Position numbers and translations under genes: made by a program
Origin: an uncultured Clostridia bacterium
GTDB taxonomy: Bacteria; Bacillota; Limnochordia; Darwinibacteriales; DTU012
DNA length: 42,414 bases
Assembly (NCBI GenBank): GCA_900019385.1
Contig: FIZJ01000032.1
Coordinates: 1 to 42,414 of the forward strand
Reading direction: 5' to 3'
Notes under the pieces: generated by a model
Seen by the model: only the letters and a program-made list of their open reading frames with translations
Databases searched by the model: none
Told to the model about the DNA's origin: nothing
Shown here: one piece after another, positions 28,205 through 35,987 of the stretch
Layout: every line of letters starts with the position of its first letter
Numbering within the stretch: position 1 is the first letter of the stretch

Positions 28205-29327
28205 GTTTGCGGCGTTTCTGTTTTGAAGAGCGCTTTTGCCTGCCGGGATCGGGAGGCTTGCGGAAGAGAGAGATGATCAGCAGCAGGGGGACGATCCCGT
28301 ACACAAGGAACAACCACATAAACACCAGCACGTTGCTGTATTCGGTGACCTCAAACTCGTTCCCGGGGATTAAAGACATGAAGTAGACCGCTACACAGAT
28401 CGGCCAGACGAAACCTTTGCCTGAGTCCAGGTTGAACATCTCCGCCAGATGGTGGCTGGCTGTGAACAGACCGATGACAATTGTCGAGTAGGTGGAGGCG
28501 ATCCACACGGTGAAAATGAAAATGTCGATCCGTTCAAAAATGGAAAAAGGGACGGGGATAAACTTGATCATCTCAAACACAGGGTCGGTCAGTTTGGCGG
28601 TTTGGGAAACCGAAAGGCTGCCGAAGGCCAGGACGATGAGGACAAGGATCAGTGCTGACACGATGGAGATCCCCAGCAAGGCTGGGCGCATCAGCCCCCT
28701 GGGATTCTCGGCATGGGAGCCAAGGACCAGCATCACCTCGATTCCTGCCAGAGCGAAAATGGCGTTGAACGCCCCTTTGGCTATGGTCACGAAATCGGAT
28801 TGAAACAAAGGCAGAAACTCGCCGAGATCAAAGACAGGAATAAAGAACGGTGTCACCAAAAAGGGGATAAAAAAGATATAAAGCAGGATCTGGCATGATC
28901 TGGCGATGGGTTCCAGTCCGTTCCGAGTCAGGAACGAAGCGGCAAACAGCATGGAAATAATGATCGCCTCCAGCGGAGTCCGCTGCAGCAGGAAAATCTT
29001 GGTAATCCCGGCGAATCTCCGGACGACGGCGCTGACTACCGAGATCATATACAAGGCGAACACCAGGTTGAAAACAAACCCCAGAACCGAGCCTAACAGA
29101 TAGGAGCTGTAATCCGCCAACCCTTGGTTGGGAAACCGCTGCGCCAACCAGATGATCAGGACGGTTCCGACAAAATACAAAGCGACAGCCGCAAGGTAGC
29201 AAATGATCCCATCCGGCCCGGCAGTTTTAGCCAATGAAGAAGGCAGCCCGATCGTCCCGACGCCCAGAATCATGTTGACGATAATAATCGTGACTTCCTG
29301 TGTCAAAAGCTTATTCCTTGCTTTCAT
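28161..29327 (-). CDS. GerAB-type spore germination receptor subunit B (APC-superfamily transporter-like)
   Basis: A 388-residue inner-membrane protein of the spore germination GerAB/YndE family, which is distantly related to amino acid permeases and takes part in germinant sensing. About ten hydrophobic segments are visible; the opening TQEVTIIIVNMILGVGTIGLPSSL is characteristic. The C-terminal tail is strongly basic (KRSSKQKRRKQKKQ). The start overlaps the gerAC end by 17 bases and has AGGTGA upstream, so it is coupled as the third gene of the A-C-B operon. The 3' end overlaps the terminator of the convergent gene. Confidence 0.9.
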   Translation of the reverse strand: MKARNKLLTQEVTIIIVNMILGVGTIGLPSSLAKTAGPDGIICYLAAVALYFVGTVLIIWLAQRFPNQGLADYSSYLLGSVLGFVFNLVFALYMISVVSAVVRRFAGITKIFLLQRTPLEAIIISMLFAASFLTRNGLEPIARSCQILLYIFFIPFLVTPFFIPVFDLGEFLPLFQSDFVTIAKGAFNAIFALAGIEVMLVLGSHAENPRGLMRPALLGISIVSALILVLIVLAFGSLSVSQTAKLTDPVFEMIKFIPVPFSIFERIDIFIFTVWIASTYSTIVIGLFTASHHLAEMFNLDSGKGFVWPICVAVYFMSLIPGNEFEVTEYSNVLVFMWLFLVYGIVPLLLIISLFRKPPDPGRQKRSSKQKRRKQKKQTRETTGGAVS

Positions 29328-30459
29328 AGACGGTCACCTGCTCTAATATGCCTGTACGGCGGATATTGAACTCCGCAGTGATCTCAAAACGCGCCTGGGG
29401 CCACACCTGCTCTTTCCAGTCCGCCGCATGTTCATTCCAGTACTTAGGGTTATGGCGGTACACCAAGCGGTCAAAACCGATAGGGTCTGCCTTAAAGTCC
29501 TGGAGTTTGGCCAGGAGGTGGCGGATTTCCTCTTCCACCACTTGATTGAGTTTTGCTTCGATTTTCGGCAAGTCGAAATTAGTTGTCCCGCCGGGCCCTT
29601 TGTGGAATGCTTCGATAATGTCCCCTTCCGAGCGGACCTTTATTTTGAACGAAAGCAGCCCATCTTTGAGCATAGGCTTGATGCTTGTCGACGCGCTGCG
29701 CAGGGCGTAAGTGTAGAGAATGTTGTCGACGTTGACCGTGATCACCCCGCCGGAAATGCTGTTGTACAGGAACGCCACGGCGCGGGTTTCATTTTCGCCG
29801 AGCCAAGCGACAAACTTGTAGTCTTTGATGAGAGCGCCGCCGGCGATCACGACTTCCGTTTCTGTGCCCCTGACTCTGGGCAGCACCGTGTCGCCGTTGC
29901 TTTCCAGATCCCGGAGCGACTCCTGGAAACTGCGTTTGACAACTCGGGTTGTGTTGGTCAGGGTGTTTAGAATTTGGTTCAGGGCGATCGAAATCAATGA
30001 TTCGATGGGATTCTTGACGTGAAAAATCTGGCCTGCTTCTCCCTGGGCGATAAAAAGTGTCAGGCGTCGATCGATCCGGGGATTGCGGTCGAAGTAGTCG
30101 ATGATGGGCAGAATGCCCTCCCTGGCCAGATCCTCGCCGATAATGATACACTGGGTATGGCCGAAAAACTGTTCGCGCCAGGTGCGGGTTTCAAAGCGGG
30201 TCGCCATTTGGGTCACCGATGTGCCGGTTGTGGCTGCGATCAGTGATCTGGCATCCGAGGAACTCTGTGTTTTGGTGGCGAAACTGGTCAACACCGGTAT
30301 TTCAACAGTCATCACCAGCGTGTCGTCGGTGTCGTTCAGATCAAAAGCCACACCCATGACAAAGGAGCGCTGATCGATGTCTTTGGCATCCCAGCAGCCA
30401 GCGGCAAGCAAGCTGATCATGATCAGTGTGATTGGTAGACAGCGGCTGTTGCGGCTCAT
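29311..30459 (-). CDS. GerAC-type germination receptor lipoprotein
   Basis: A 382-residue lipoprotein of the Ger(x)C family, the membrane-anchored C subunit of the receptor. The signal has lipobox LLAAGC followed by WDAKDIDQRSFVMGVAFD, the family hallmark (W-D-x-x-D-I-D). The three-domain body ends in ARFEITAEFNIRRTGI. The ATG at 30459 is two bases after the gerAA stop and has AGAGGGAA upstream. The open frame to 30567 would overlap gerAA and lack a signal, so I reject the longer start. Confidence 0.92.
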   Translation of the reverse strand: MSRNSRCLPITLIMISLLAAGCWDAKDIDQRSFVMGVAFDLNDTDDTLVMTVEIPVLTSFATKTQSSSDARSLIAATTGTSVTQMATRFETRTWREQFFGHTQCIIIGEDLAREGILPIIDYFDRNPRIDRRLTLFIAQGEAGQIFHVKNPIESLISIALNQILNTLTNTTRVVKRSFQESLRDLESNGDTVLPRVRGTETEVVIAGGALIKDYKFVAWLGENETRAVAFLYNSISGGVITVNVDNILYTYALRSASTSIKPMLKDGLLSFKIKVRSEGDIIEAFHKGPGGTTNFDLPKIEAKLNQVVEEEIRHLLAKLQDFKADPIGFDRLVYRHNPKYWNEHAADWKEQVWPQARFEITAEFNIRRTGILEQVTVYESKE

Positions 30460-30461
30460 TG

Positions 30462-31979
30462 TCACTGCTTCCCTCTGTTTTGTTTCTTTTTGCCTGGGGG
30501 CCCTTGAGGGCGGCGCGTCGGGTCGTTGGTCCGGGTGTAGCGGGGGCGGATCCTCAGTGCATGCCATGGGAAGCGGATTACTGAGTCTCTAATGTCCTGA
30601 AGGTTCAACGGCGCCCACGGCGAAAGGTAGCTCACGCCGAAGCTGGTTAGAGTAGCCAGATGCCCCAGCAGGATCAGCATGCCCAATGTCAAGCCGTATA
30701 AACCAAGGAAGCTTGCGGCGATCATCAAAAAAAAGCGGGTGATCCTCAGACCGAAGCTCAAGGTGTAGGTGGGAATGATAAAGCCGGCGATGGCGGTCAT
30801 GGCTACCACAATGACCATAATCGGGCTGACAATACCGGCGCTGACGGCGGCGTCACCGATAACCAAGCCGCCGACGATACCGATGGTCTGCCCAATAGGG
30901 CCCGGCAGCCGGATTCCCGCTTCCCGCAGTAATTCCAGGGAGAGCTCCATCACTAAAGCTTCAATGAAAGAAGGGAAAGGCAGGCCTTCTCTGGAGGCGG
31001 CGATGGACAAGGCCAACTGGGTCGGAATCATCTCCGGATGAAACGATACCAGGGAGATATATAAAGAGGGCGTCACCAAAGCGACGAAAGACGCGATAAA
31101 GCGGATCAAACGGACAAAATTGGCCGCCGGCCAGCGCACATAGTAATCCTCCGGGGACAGCATCTGGGAGTTGATGGTGGTGGGAGCCAGCAGCGCAAAA
31201 GGAGAGTTGTCCACCAAAATGGCCACGCGCCCTTCCACCAACCCAGCCACCACCTCGTCGGGGCGCTCTGTATCTTGGACGGTGTTGAAGGGAGACCACC
31301 AATCGTCTTCGATCAGCTGCTCGATATAACCTGAGTCCAGGATCACGTCCAGATCGACTTTTTCAAGGCGCTTGCGCACTTCCGCGACCAGGTTTTTGTT
31401 GGCGATATCTTTGATATAGGCGATGACGACATCATTTTGCCCCCGGGTGCCGATTTGGATCCGTTCGAACACCAGATTGGGATCCCGCAGGCGGCGGCGG
31501 ATCAGCATCATATTGCGGTTGATCGCCTCGACGAAGCTATCCCTCGGGCCGCGGATCACCCCTTCAGACTGCGGCGACTCGATAGAACGGTGCTGCCAGC
31601 CCTTGACGGAGATGGTGAGGGCGGTGTTGTACCCGTCGATCAAAAGCGCGGCTTCCCCCATCATGATCGCCAGCAAAACCTTGTCCGCATCATTTGTTTC
31701 ACTGTGCTCCGCATCGGTTAGGATCGATTCTTTCAAGAACGTGAGGAGATCCGCGTCGATGGGCTGCTGAAACTCGCTGGTTTCATGCAGGATAGGATCC
31801 AGGACTGCGTCGGTGATCAGCTGGTTGGAGATGAGGCCGTCGAAAAAGACCAAGGCACCGGCAATCTCGCGGATCCCGGGGATGTTGATGTTGAACCGGC
31901 GCACGACCAAGTCGGTGCTGTTGTTGAATTGTTCCTGCAGAAACTTGATGTTGTGGTGAATGCGCTTTGTCAACTGCAT
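30462..31979 (-). CDS. GerAA-type germination receptor subunit A
   Basis: A 505-residue protein with a large N-terminal soluble domain (1-270) and about five C-terminal membrane segments. Typical GerAA sequence is present: FNINIPGIREIAGALVFFDGLI, GWQHRSIESPQSEGVIRGP, RDSFVEAINRNMMLIRRRL, EGRVAILVDNSPFALLAP, SPEDYYVRWP and GQTIGIVGGLVIGDAAV. The C-terminal tail is basic and Pro/Arg-rich. The ATG at 31979 sits next to a ribosome site (GAGGCGGA) that lies inside a strong hairpin. It is the first gene of the A-C-B receptor operon, preceded on the same strand by an exported NlpC/P60-like gene. Confidence 0.94.
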   Translation of the reverse strand: MQLTKRIHHNIKFLQEQFNNSTDLVVRRFNINIPGIREIAGALVFFDGLISNQLITDAVLDPILHETSEFQQPIDADLLTFLKESILTDAEHSETNDADKVLLAIMMGEAALLIDGYNTALTISVKGWQHRSIESPQSEGVIRGPRDSFVEAINRNMMLIRRRLRDPNLVFERIQIGTRGQNDVVIAYIKDIANKNLVAEVRKRLEKVDLDVILDSGYIEQLIEDDWWSPFNTVQDTERPDEVVAGLVEGRVAILVDNSPFALLAPTTINSQMLSPEDYYVRWPAANFVRLIRFIASFVALVTPSLYISLVSFHPEMIPTQLALSIAASREGLPFPSFIEALVMELSLELLREAGIRLPGPIGQTIGIVGGLVIGDAAVSAGIVSPIMVIVVAMTAIAGFIIPTYTLSFGLRITRFFLMIAASFLGLYGLTLGMLILLGHLATLTSFGVSYLSPWAPLNLQDIRDSVIRFPWHALRIRPRYTRTNDPTRRPQGPPGKKKQNRGKQ

Positions 31980-31985
31980 ATAACA

Positions 31986-32031
31986 ATCCGCCTCGCTCTC
32001 TAAACAATTGTTTGTCGAAAGCGAGGCGGAT
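31986..32031 (-). promoter_or_regulatory. Hairpin that covers the gerAA ribosome site, with a palindromic loop
   Basis: A perfect 12-bp inverted repeat (31986-31997 and 32020-32031) lies 6 bases upstream of the gerAA start. On the transcript the 3' arm is AGCGAGGCGGAU, which contains the likely ribosome site, so the stem would hide it. The 22-base loop contains the perfect palindrome AAACAATTGTTT (32002-32013). No T tract follows, so it does not look like an ordinary terminator of the upstream gene. Confidence 0.6.
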
Positions 32032-32057
32032 ATACATGATACAGCCGCGAACCGGGC

Positions 32058-32657
32058 TTATTCCGCGATGGTGTACTGCAGGCGGCCAAACCCGGCGAAA
32101 CGGGTGGTCCAGAATTCTCCGTTTAGATAGGCGTTGGTCCGGACGACTTTGCCCGCATTGGCCGAGGCAGTGATGAAATGAATCACGCTGCCTCTTAGCT
32201 CTGAAAAGATGGCGATGCCGTTGATGCTGCCGTTGGCGTCTTTGAAGAATATCAAGTCGCCGGGGCCAAGCTCCTCCTGGGTGATGGGTATGCTGTTGTA
32301 CTTGGCGATCAGGCTGCTGGTGGCGTCGCTCACCAGTGTTTTGCCGCTCTCGTCGAAAAAGAACCGGATGTTTGGTACCACATGCCGGTAGGCGTTGACC
32401 ACTACCGCTGAGGCATCGACGCCGATTTCCTCGCCGGGGACTTTACCGTCGGCAAGCGCTGTCAAATAGGCTTCCACACTTTGCCGGCCGCCGAACAAGT
32501 AGGCCACTTCATTTTCGACATAGCGCAGCGCATAATCATGGGCTTGATTTGCTTGTTCAGTTGTGATAAGATATCTGTTGGCAGCCCAAGTTTGGGCTGT
32601 GAGGATGCCCATCAGCATCAGCAGCAGGAAAAAACGTACTTTTACAGTGGTTTTCAT
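32058..32657 (-). CDS. Exported NlpC/P60-like protein lacking the catalytic Cys
   Basis: A 199-residue protein with a signal peptide (FFLLLMLMGILTAQTWA, cleavage likely at AWA-AN). The rest follows the NlpC/P60 plan: AYLFGG, then GVDASAVVVNAYR where active enzymes have Asp-Cys-Ser-Gly, ELGPGDLIFFKD, INGIAIFS where active enzymes have the His of HxGIY, VIHFITAS, and a terminal RFAGFGRLQY. Both the Cys and the first His appear replaced (by Ala and Asn), so it is probably a pseudoenzyme that binds rather than cuts peptidoglycan or a peptide. ATG 32657 has AGGGGGT upstream; the longer frame has no signal. It is just upstream of gerAA on the same strand. Confidence 0.7.
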   Translation of the reverse strand: MKTTVKVRFFLLLMLMGILTAQTWAANRYLITTEQANQAHDYALRYVENEVAYLFGGRQSVEAYLTALADGKVPGEEIGVDASAVVVNAYRHVVPNIRFFFDESGKTLVSDATSSLIAKYNSIPITQEELGPGDLIFFKDANGSINGIAIFSELRGSVIHFITASANAGKVVRTNAYLNGEFWTTRFAGFGRLQYTIAE

Positions 32658-32712
32658 AAATCGACCCCCTAGATTGCATTCCGCTCGATGCATTGATCTA
32701 TGTCCAAGTCTT

Positions 32713-32744
32713 ATTATATCTGATTGCTTCCCGGCAGGCAATCA
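32713..32744 (-). promoter_or_regulatory. Promoter with operator-like inverted repeat before the NlpC/P60-like gene
   Basis: On the minus strand TTGCCT (32736-32741) and TATAAT (32713-32718) are 17 bases apart. An inverted repeat TGATTGC-N10-GCAATCA (32721-32744) covers the -35 and spacer, which is where a repressor would act. No clear sigma-G motif was seen. Confidence 0.5.
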
Positions 32745-32776
32745 AAGCCCAGGGTAAAAATAACTCTGAATATGGA

Positions 32777-32805
32777 TTGACAACAAGGGCTCTCGCTGGT
32801 ATAAT
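32777..32805 (+). promoter_or_regulatory. Consensus promoter of the tRNA cluster
   Basis: TTGACA (32777-32782), exactly 17 bases, then TATAAT (32800-32805): a perfect sigma-A promoter. The first tRNA starts 36 bases after the -10. Confidence 0.92.
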
Positions 32806-32840
32806 TTAAAACGCACTTCGGTTTTTGGGAGTGCAGTTAT

Positions 32841-32916
32841 GGGCGAATAGCTCAGCTGGGAGAGCACCTGCCTTACAAGCAGGGGGTCACAGGTTCGAGC
32901 CCTGTTTCGCCCACCA
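32841..32916 (+). tRNA. tRNA-Val (anticodon TAC)
   Basis: Full cloverleaf: acceptor GGGCGAA pairs with TTCGCCC, anticodon stem CCTGC/GCAGG around loop CTTACAA, T-loop GGTTCGAGCC, and encoded CCA. First of eight tRNA genes in one transcript. Confidence 0.95.
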
Positions 32917-32940
32917 TTTATCAGCGCGGTAGTGGCTCAT

Positions 32941-33016
32941 GCGGTAGTAGCTCAATTGGTAGAGCATCGCGTTGCCATCGCGAAGGTTGCGAGTTCGAGC
33001 CTCGTCTACCGCTCCA
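32941..33016 (+). tRNA. tRNA-Gly (anticodon GCC)
   Basis: Acceptor GCGGTAG pairs with CTACCGC, anticodon loop TTGCCAT within TCGCG/CGCGA, T-arm GAGTTCGAGCCTC, discriminator T and encoded CCA. Confidence 0.95.
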
Positions 33017-33022
33017 GGTTAA

Positions 33023-33099
33023 GGAACCGTGGTGTAGTTGGTTAACACACCGGCCTGTCACGCCGGAGATCGCGGGTTCGAGTCCCGTCGGTTCCGCCA
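33023..33099 (+). tRNA. tRNA-Asp (anticodon GTC)
   Basis: Acceptor GGAACCG pairs with CGGTTCC, anticodon loop CTGTCAC within CCGGC/GCCGG, T-arm CGGGTTCGAGTCCCG, discriminator G and encoded CCA. Confidence 0.95.
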
Positions 33100-33107
33100 T
33101 CAATCAG

Positions 33108-33182
33108 TGGGGTGTGGCCAAGCGGTAAGGCACAGGACTTTGACTCCTGCATTCCCTGGTTCGAATCCAGGCACCCCAGCCA
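33108..33182 (+). tRNA. tRNA-Gln (anticodon TTG)
   Basis: Acceptor TGGGGTG pairs with CACCCCA, anticodon loop CTTTGAC within CAGGA/TCCTG, T-arm CTGGTTCGAATCCAG, encoded CCA. Confidence 0.95.
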
Positions 33183-33193
33183 AACAAATACAG

Positions 33194-33269
<76 letters not shown>

Positions 33270-33286
33270 CTAGGCAACAATCCGGT

Positions 33287-33363
33287 GGTTCCTTAGCTCA
33301 GTTGGTTAGAGTGCTGCCTTGACATGGCAGAGGCCGCTGGTTCGAATCCAGCAGGAACCACCA
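33287..33363 (+). tRNA. tRNA-Val (anticodon GAC)
   Basis: Acceptor GGTTCCT pairs with AGGAACC, anticodon loop TTGACAT within CTGCC/GGCAG, T-arm CTGGTTCGAATCCAG, encoded CCA. It is the second Val isoacceptor of the cluster. Confidence 0.93.
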
Positions 33364-33372
33364 TTATTATGG

Positions 33373-33448
33373 GCCCCCATCGTCTAGCGGCCTAGGACAC
33401 CGCCCTTTCACGGCGAAGGCACCGGTTCAAATCCGGTTGGGGGTACCA
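33373..33448 (+). tRNA. tRNA-Glu (anticodon TTC)
   Basis: Acceptor GCCCCCA pairs with TGGGGGT (one G-U), anticodon loop CTTTCAC within CCGCC/GGCG, T-arm CCGGTTCAAATCCGG with the TTCAAAT loop typical of Glu tRNA, encoded CCA. Confidence 0.93.
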
Positions 33449-33472
33449 AATTTCCAAATCAATCGCCAACAA

Positions 33473-33550
<78 letters not shown>

Positions 33551-33560
33551 GAAAATTTAA

Positions 33561-33586
33561 AGAGACCGATGTTCGGTCTCTTTTTT
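33561..33586 (+). terminator. Terminator of the tRNA operon
   Basis: AGAGACCG (33561-33568) pairs with CGGTCTCT (33574-33581), 5-base loop, followed by TTTTTT. Confidence 0.92.
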
Positions 33587-34243
33587 ATTCTATGCCATCT
33601 CAGGTTTCTGGGGTTTAGCCGGGATGTGGGGAGCCTGGGGTTCATGGACAAATTCCGGATGCTGGCGTCCGTCTTCGCACCGCTGGACGGTATGAACGAA
33701 AAAGGGTTGTGTGTGGCTATTCTTGCCATTAAGCATTCGGAACAGACCAATCAGAACACCAGCAAACCTGATCTCACCACCTCCTCGGCAGTGCGCCTGC
33801 TTCTGGATCGGGCGGCCACTGTGGACGAGGCGTTGGAACTTCTTTCCCAGTATGATATGCATGCTTCCGCCGACAACGACTACCACTTCGCCATCAGCGA
33901 CGCGTCAGGCAGGTCCGTTGTGGTCGAGTACATCAAGAATGAGCTGCACGCCGTGGAGATACCAGTGGTGACTAATCATATCCTAACACCTGGGGAGTAC
34001 TACCTGATTGGGCGGAAAGCAAATGACCGGCGCTTTGAGACACTGATGAGCCACTACCAGGCCGGAAACGGGGTTCTATCCCATGAGGAACTGAAAAACG
34101 CTTTGGCCGCGGCGGCTCAGCGCGGGACGATCAGCACCCAGTGGTCGATAATCTACGATCAGAGCGCTCTTAGGCTGGCTTTTTACCACCGCATGGATTT
34201 TGACAATCCTCTTTACTTTGACTTTGGCACGAAATCCCACTGA
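33587..34243 (+). pseudogene. 5'-truncated linear amide C-N hydrolase (choloylglycine hydrolase-like Ntn family)
   Basis: From about 33600 the frame encodes a clear C-terminal two-thirds of a choloylglycine-hydrolase-type Ntn hydrolase: APLDGMNEKGLCVAIL, NQNTSKPDLTTSSAVRLLL, ALELLSQYDMHASADNDYHF, SGRSVVVEYIKNEL and QWSIIYDQSALRLAFYH. The N-terminal ~100 or more residues, including the catalytic Met-Cys start, are missing. The frame continues upstream only through the tRNA terminator and tRNA-Ala gene, which cannot be coding here. Internal ATG 33644 has GGGAG upstream and could yield a ~200-residue product without the nucleophile. I read it as a remnant, truncated exactly at the edge of the tRNA operon. 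Confidence 0.75.
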
Positions 34244-34263
34244 GAACGAGGGGATTGGTCTCC

Positions 34264-34348
34264 TTGACGCCTGCGGTTTAATATGAGAGAATACCATTGA
34301 ATCTAAAGCGGATTCTTTGTATGGGCCTACCATATGATCAATCCGCTT
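34264..34348 (+). promoter_or_regulatory. Tentative promoter and inverted repeat before the DUF1538 gene
   Basis: TTGACG (34264-34269) and GAGAAT (34287-34292), 17 bases apart, could be a promoter. Downstream, AAGCGGATT (34306-34314) and AATCCGCTT (34340-34348) form a 9-bp stem with a 25-base loop in the leader, ending about 16 bases before the ribosome site. Confidence 0.45.
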
Positions 34349-34374
34349 AAAATTGGCAGAAAAGAGGTGGGCGG

Positions 34375-35904
34375 ATGCTGAAACTGCTGTTGGATAAGCT
34401 CAAAGAATCATCAAAGTCGGTTGTTCCCATTATCTTGCTTGTGCTGGCGCTAAACTTCACGGCAGCGCCGATGCCGCCTTGGAGCTTGGCTTTCTTTTTG
34501 ATCAGTGCCGCAATCATGACAATCGGGATTGCTCTGTTCAACCTGGGTGTGGACATATCCTTGATTCCCATCGGGGAATACGTCGGATCTTCCGTGGTCA
34601 AAAGCCGGAACCTGGCTTTGATCATTGGGCTGACCTTTGTTATCGGCGTTTTCATCACTGTGGCCGAACCGGACTTGATACTTTTAGCAGGCCAGATCAG
34701 CGGTGTCCCCGATGCAGTAATAATCTTCACCGTCGCTTTCGGTGTGGGCCTGGCGGTGGTTATGGCCTTTATGCGGATTCTGTTTCACTGGCGCCTTTCT
34801 TATGTTCTGATCGCCTGTTATTTGACCGCTATCATTCTGTCATATTTTACCGGTGCCAATTTTCTGTCCATCGCCTGGGAAGCGGGAGCGGTGACAACCG
34901 GCCCGATCCTGGTACCATTTGTGATGGCCCTTGGGCTCGGCCTGGCATCAATCCGCGGCGACCGGGCAACCCATGAAGACAGTTTCGGCCTGGTTGCCTT
35001 GACGCTGATCTGTCCCATCGTCGCCGTTCTGGTCCTGGGCGTGTTCTTTTCGCCGTCAGGCGGCAGTGCCCTCACTGAGGCGGAAGTCAATTCCCTGGCG
35101 GATATCGCCCGGCTGTACAAAAGCGGCATCGCTTCCCAGTTCGGGCAGGTGGCGGTGGCGCTTGCGCCCATTTTGGCGCTGTTTGCCGTCTTTCAGGCTC
35201 TGGTTTTGCGCCTTAAGCCCAGAGCGCTGTTGAAAACAACAGTGGGCACAGTTTATACCTACTTCGGGCTGGTGCTTTTTTTGGCCAGCGCCAATGTGGG
35301 CTTTATGCCCGCGGGGCACCTTTTGGGCCGCATCCTGATTGCCAATTCCAACACCTGGGTGCTGGTGCTCACCGGGTTGGCCATGGGTTATCTGGTGGTG
35401 GCGGCGGAGCCGGCCGTGTTCGTGCTGAAGCGGCAGGTTGAAGATGTCACTGCCGGAGCCATTTCCGGAAAAACAATGGGATTGAGCTTGTCTGCCGGTG
35501 TAGGCCTGGCGGTGGCCTTGGCCATGGTGCGGGTGGTGACAGGGCTGTCTATTTTGTATTTCGTGATCCCAGGCTATGTTGTTGCGCTGCTGTTGACCTT
35601 CACGGTGCCGAAGCTGTTTTCGGCAATCGCCTTTGACTCCGGCGCCGTAGCGTCCGGGCCCCTGGCGGCCACGTTTATGCTGCCTTTCGCCATTGGCGCA
35701 AGCGAGGCCCTTGGCGGGAACATATTCACCGACGCATTCGGGATTGTGGCCTTGGTGGCTCTGCTCCCGGTGATCACACTGCAGCTGTTCGGGGCTGTGT
35801 ATGCCTACAAGTCCAGGAAAGCGGCCCGCGAAATGGTGGTGCCCGCAGAGGAAACCATTATTGATATCGACGAAGCGCCGGATCTTGCCCGGGCCGGGGA
35901 TTGA
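34375..35904 (+). CDS. DUF1538 family membrane protein with internal duplication
   Basis: A 509-residue inner-membrane protein with about 12 hydrophobic segments, recognised as DUF1538. It contains two similar halves: FNLGVDISLIPIGEYVGSSV, VAEPDLILLAGQI and WEAGAVTTGPILVPFVMALGLG in the first; LASANVGFMPAGHLLGRIL, VAAEPAVFVLKRQV and FDSGAVASGPLAATFMLPFAIG in the second. The inverted-repeat-like plan and the conserved Ala-Glu-Pro and Gly-Ala-Val-x-x-Gly-Pro motifs in membrane segments suggest a transporter or channel. The substrate is unknown. The ATG has GAGGTGG just upstream. It is followed at 83 bases by a P-II-like gene, which suggests control by a P-II-type protein. Confidence 0.85.
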   Translation: MLKLLLDKLKESSKSVVPIILLVLALNFTAAPMPPWSLAFFLISAAIMTIGIALFNLGVDISLIPIGEYVGSSVVKSRNLALIIGLTFVIGVFITVAEPDLILLAGQISGVPDAVIIFTVAFGVGLAVVMAFMRILFHWRLSYVLIACYLTAIILSYFTGANFLSIAWEAGAVTTGPILVPFVMALGLGLASIRGDRATHEDSFGLVALTLICPIVAVLVLGVFFSPSGGSALTEAEVNSLADIARLYKSGIASQFGQVAVALAPILALFAVFQALVLRLKPRALLKTTVGTVYTYFGLVLFLASANVGFMPAGHLLGRILIANSNTWVLVLTGLAMGYLVVAAEPAVFVLKRQVEDVTAGAISGKTMGLSLSAGVGLAVALAMVRVVTGLSILYFVIPGYVVALLLTFTVPKLFSAIAFDSGAVASGPLAATFMLPFAIGASEALGGNIFTDAFGIVALVALLPVITLQLFGAVYAYKSRKAAREMVVPAEETIIDIDEAPDLARAGD

Positions 35905-35987
35905 AAAAGCAGGATTGGCAAGGAATGTCGGCGCTGTTTCTTGAATTGATTGAACAGTGACCGTTCGCTGAATGGAGGGCGATCAAT

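Noticed and set aside
30460-30567. A 36-residue longer N-terminus of the GerAC protein
   Set aside because: It overlaps gerAA in another frame, is Pro/Arg-rich, and would bury the lipoprotein signal. The ATG at 30459 has a ribosome site.
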